Source: Chloroflexia bacterium
GTDB lineage: Bacteria; Chloroflexota; Chloroflexia; Thermomicrobiales; JALYUS01
DNA: 7,442 nt
NCBI GenBank assembly: GCA_025924435.1
Contig: JAICIL010000222.1
Location: forward strand, 1 to 7,442
Reading direction: 5' to 3'
Under the pieces are notes generated by a model. The model was not told where the DNA came from. It saw only the letters and a list, made by a program, of their open reading frames with translations, and made no database searches. Below, piece after piece: positions 5,438 to 7,442 of this stretch (position 1 is its first letter; each line of letters opens with the position of its first letter). Both the position numbers and the translations under genes were made by a program.

Positions 5438-6181
5438 GTGAGCATGGCGTATGCGCTGGACGAGACCTGGGTGATGATCCTTGGGGAGGCGCGCGCGATC
5501 AATACTGGCTTCCCCTCCGCGATGGCGGCGGAAGGCTGGCAGTATGGCGAGATGCCCGACCTGGACGCGCTCCGCGCGTTTCCGTTGCCGCCTCGCACGG
5601 TGATCGCCGTACCGATTGCGGCGGGCCGCTTCACGGCGGCCGCCTACGAAACGATTCGCCGATTGACGAGTTCGCTCGCCCCGCCCGTCGTCGTCTTCAG
5701 CCCGGAATGCGCGCCCGCCGTGATCCGGATGACGCTCCAGGCGGGCGCGGACGATTTCCTGCCGCTGCCGATGACGATCGAGGAGATGATCGCGCGGCTG
5801 GCGGCGGTGATCCGCGTGCGCTTCGGCGTGCAGGACGACCGCTGCCGCGGCGATTACCGGCTCGACGAGGCGGCGCATCTCGTCTCGATCGCCGGCGGCG
5901 CGCCGGTTCGGCTCTCGGTGAGCGAATACCGGCTCTTCCGCATGCTCTTCGCCGCCCGCAACCGCCCCGTCGCGCGCGAGCGGCTGGCGGCAATCCCCCT
6001 CTTGCACGCCGATCCGGACGGTCAGAACGCGCTGGATGCGACGGTGAGCAGGCTGCGGCGCAAAATCGGCGCGGAGCGGATCGTCACCGTCCGGGGCATC
6101 GGCTACCAACTCGTGGACAATCGCCGGACGCCGTCGAATATTTCCTACCTGCACGAGTCGCGGGGCATGCGTAGCGAGTAG
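5438..6181 (+). CDS. Winged-helix regulator with degenerate (phosphorylation-dead) receiver
   Basis: From GTG 5438 this is a 247-residue protein shaped like an OmpR/PhoB regulator. The N-terminal half follows receiver order: beta-1 WVMILGEA (11-18), helix FPSAMAAEGW, beta-3 RTVIAVPIAA (53-62), beta-4 PPVVVFSPE (82-90) and beta-5 GADDFLPLP (103-111). The acidic pair after beta-1 is replaced by G16-E17, the phospho-Asp position by V58/P59, and the conserved Lys by L110. Phosphotransfer should be impossible. The C-terminal winged helix is intact: LSVSEYRLFRMLFAARN, the recognition-helix region ALDATVSRLRRKIG and the wing TVRGIGYQLV. A longer form from ATG 5330 (283 residues) is possible, but its extra N-terminus falls before beta-1. 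The gene lies 268 bases after the kinase, across repeat R4, so it may have its own promoter. It probably binds DNA constitutively or by pairing with another regulator. The TAG stop lies in repeat R5. Confidence 0.85.
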   Translation: MSMAYALDETWVMILGEARAINTGFPSAMAAEGWQYGEMPDLDALRAFPLPPRTVIAVPIAAGRFTAAAYETIRRLTSSLAPPVVVFSPECAPAVIRMTLQAGADDFLPLPMTIEEMIARLAAVIRVRFGVQDDRCRGDYRLDEAAHLVSIAGGAPVRLSVSEYRLFRMLFAARNRPVARERLAAIPLLHADPDGQNALDATVSRLRRKIGAERIVTVRGIGYQLVDNRRTPSNISYLHESRGMRSE

Positions 6182-6221
6182 CGAGGATACGAGATTTTCG
6201 CGACTCTTTACTCGCGACGCG

Positions 6222-6225
<4 letters not shown>
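6171..6225. repeat. Inverted heptamer array R5 spanning two convergent stop codons
   Basis: The left arm starts with GTAGCGA twice (6171-6177, 6178-6184). Bases 6171-6187 pair with 6209-6225 at 14 of 17 positions. The TAG of the upstream regulator (6179-6181) is in the left arm, and the TAG of the fumarase on the other strand (6222-6224) is in the right arm, so each gene ends inside its own arm. The array covers the whole 40-base gap between the convergent genes and could act as a shared bidirectional terminator; TTTT (6195-6198) and CTCTTTA lie in the loop. Confidence 0.78.

Positions 6226-7442
<1,217 letters not shown>

Overview
This is a high-GC bacterial window (roughly two thirds G+C by eye) with strong Shine-Dalgarno sites. 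It holds ordinary housekeeping and regulatory genes, plus an unusual set of short-period repeat arrays that fill most gaps between genes and twice lie inside a reading frame. The phylum cannot be fixed from the sequence alone. The fused class I fumarase, the soluble GAF-type histidine kinase and the repeat arrays remind me of Chloroflexota or Armatimonadota, and that is an impression only.

Layout. Positions 1-2299 hold three minus-strand genes. In transcription order they are an RraA-family protein (2299-1571), class II fructose-1,6-bisphosphatase GlpX (1349-345) and the N-terminal part of a short-chain dehydrogenase/reductase (242 to the left edge). Inverted repeat arrays separate them. A 466-base divergent regulatory region (2300-2765) follows. 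On the plus strand come an OmpR/PhoB-type response regulator (2766-3488), a soluble GAF-GAF histidine kinase (3538-5169) and a second winged-helix regulator whose receiver domain has lost its phosphorylation residues (5438-6181). A minus-strand class I fumarase with fused alpha and beta domains (7442-6222, N-terminus outside the window) converges on that regulator.

How they work together. The response regulator and kinase are close enough to be co-transcribed and form a cognate two-component pair. The third gene is probably a phosphorylation-independent partner or a separate DNA-binding protein of the same circuit. GlpX (gluconeogenesis or the Calvin-type cycle) and fumarase (TCA cycle) are central-carbon enzymes. 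No sequence evidence links the signalling genes to them.

The most distinctive content is the repeats. Five loci (268-353, 5164-5292, 6171-6225, 6603-6630, 6861-6940) are built of tandem heptamers, usually as two head-to-head arms that could fold into a hairpin. The heptamer differs at every locus, but each can be phased to end in AGT. Two other loci (1445-1545, 2359-2394) are built of nonamers. Several arms contain the stop codons of the adjoining genes. Two heptamer arrays lie in frame inside the fumarase gene, one at the junction of its two domains and one in a beta-domain loop, and appear to lengthen the protein without breaking it.
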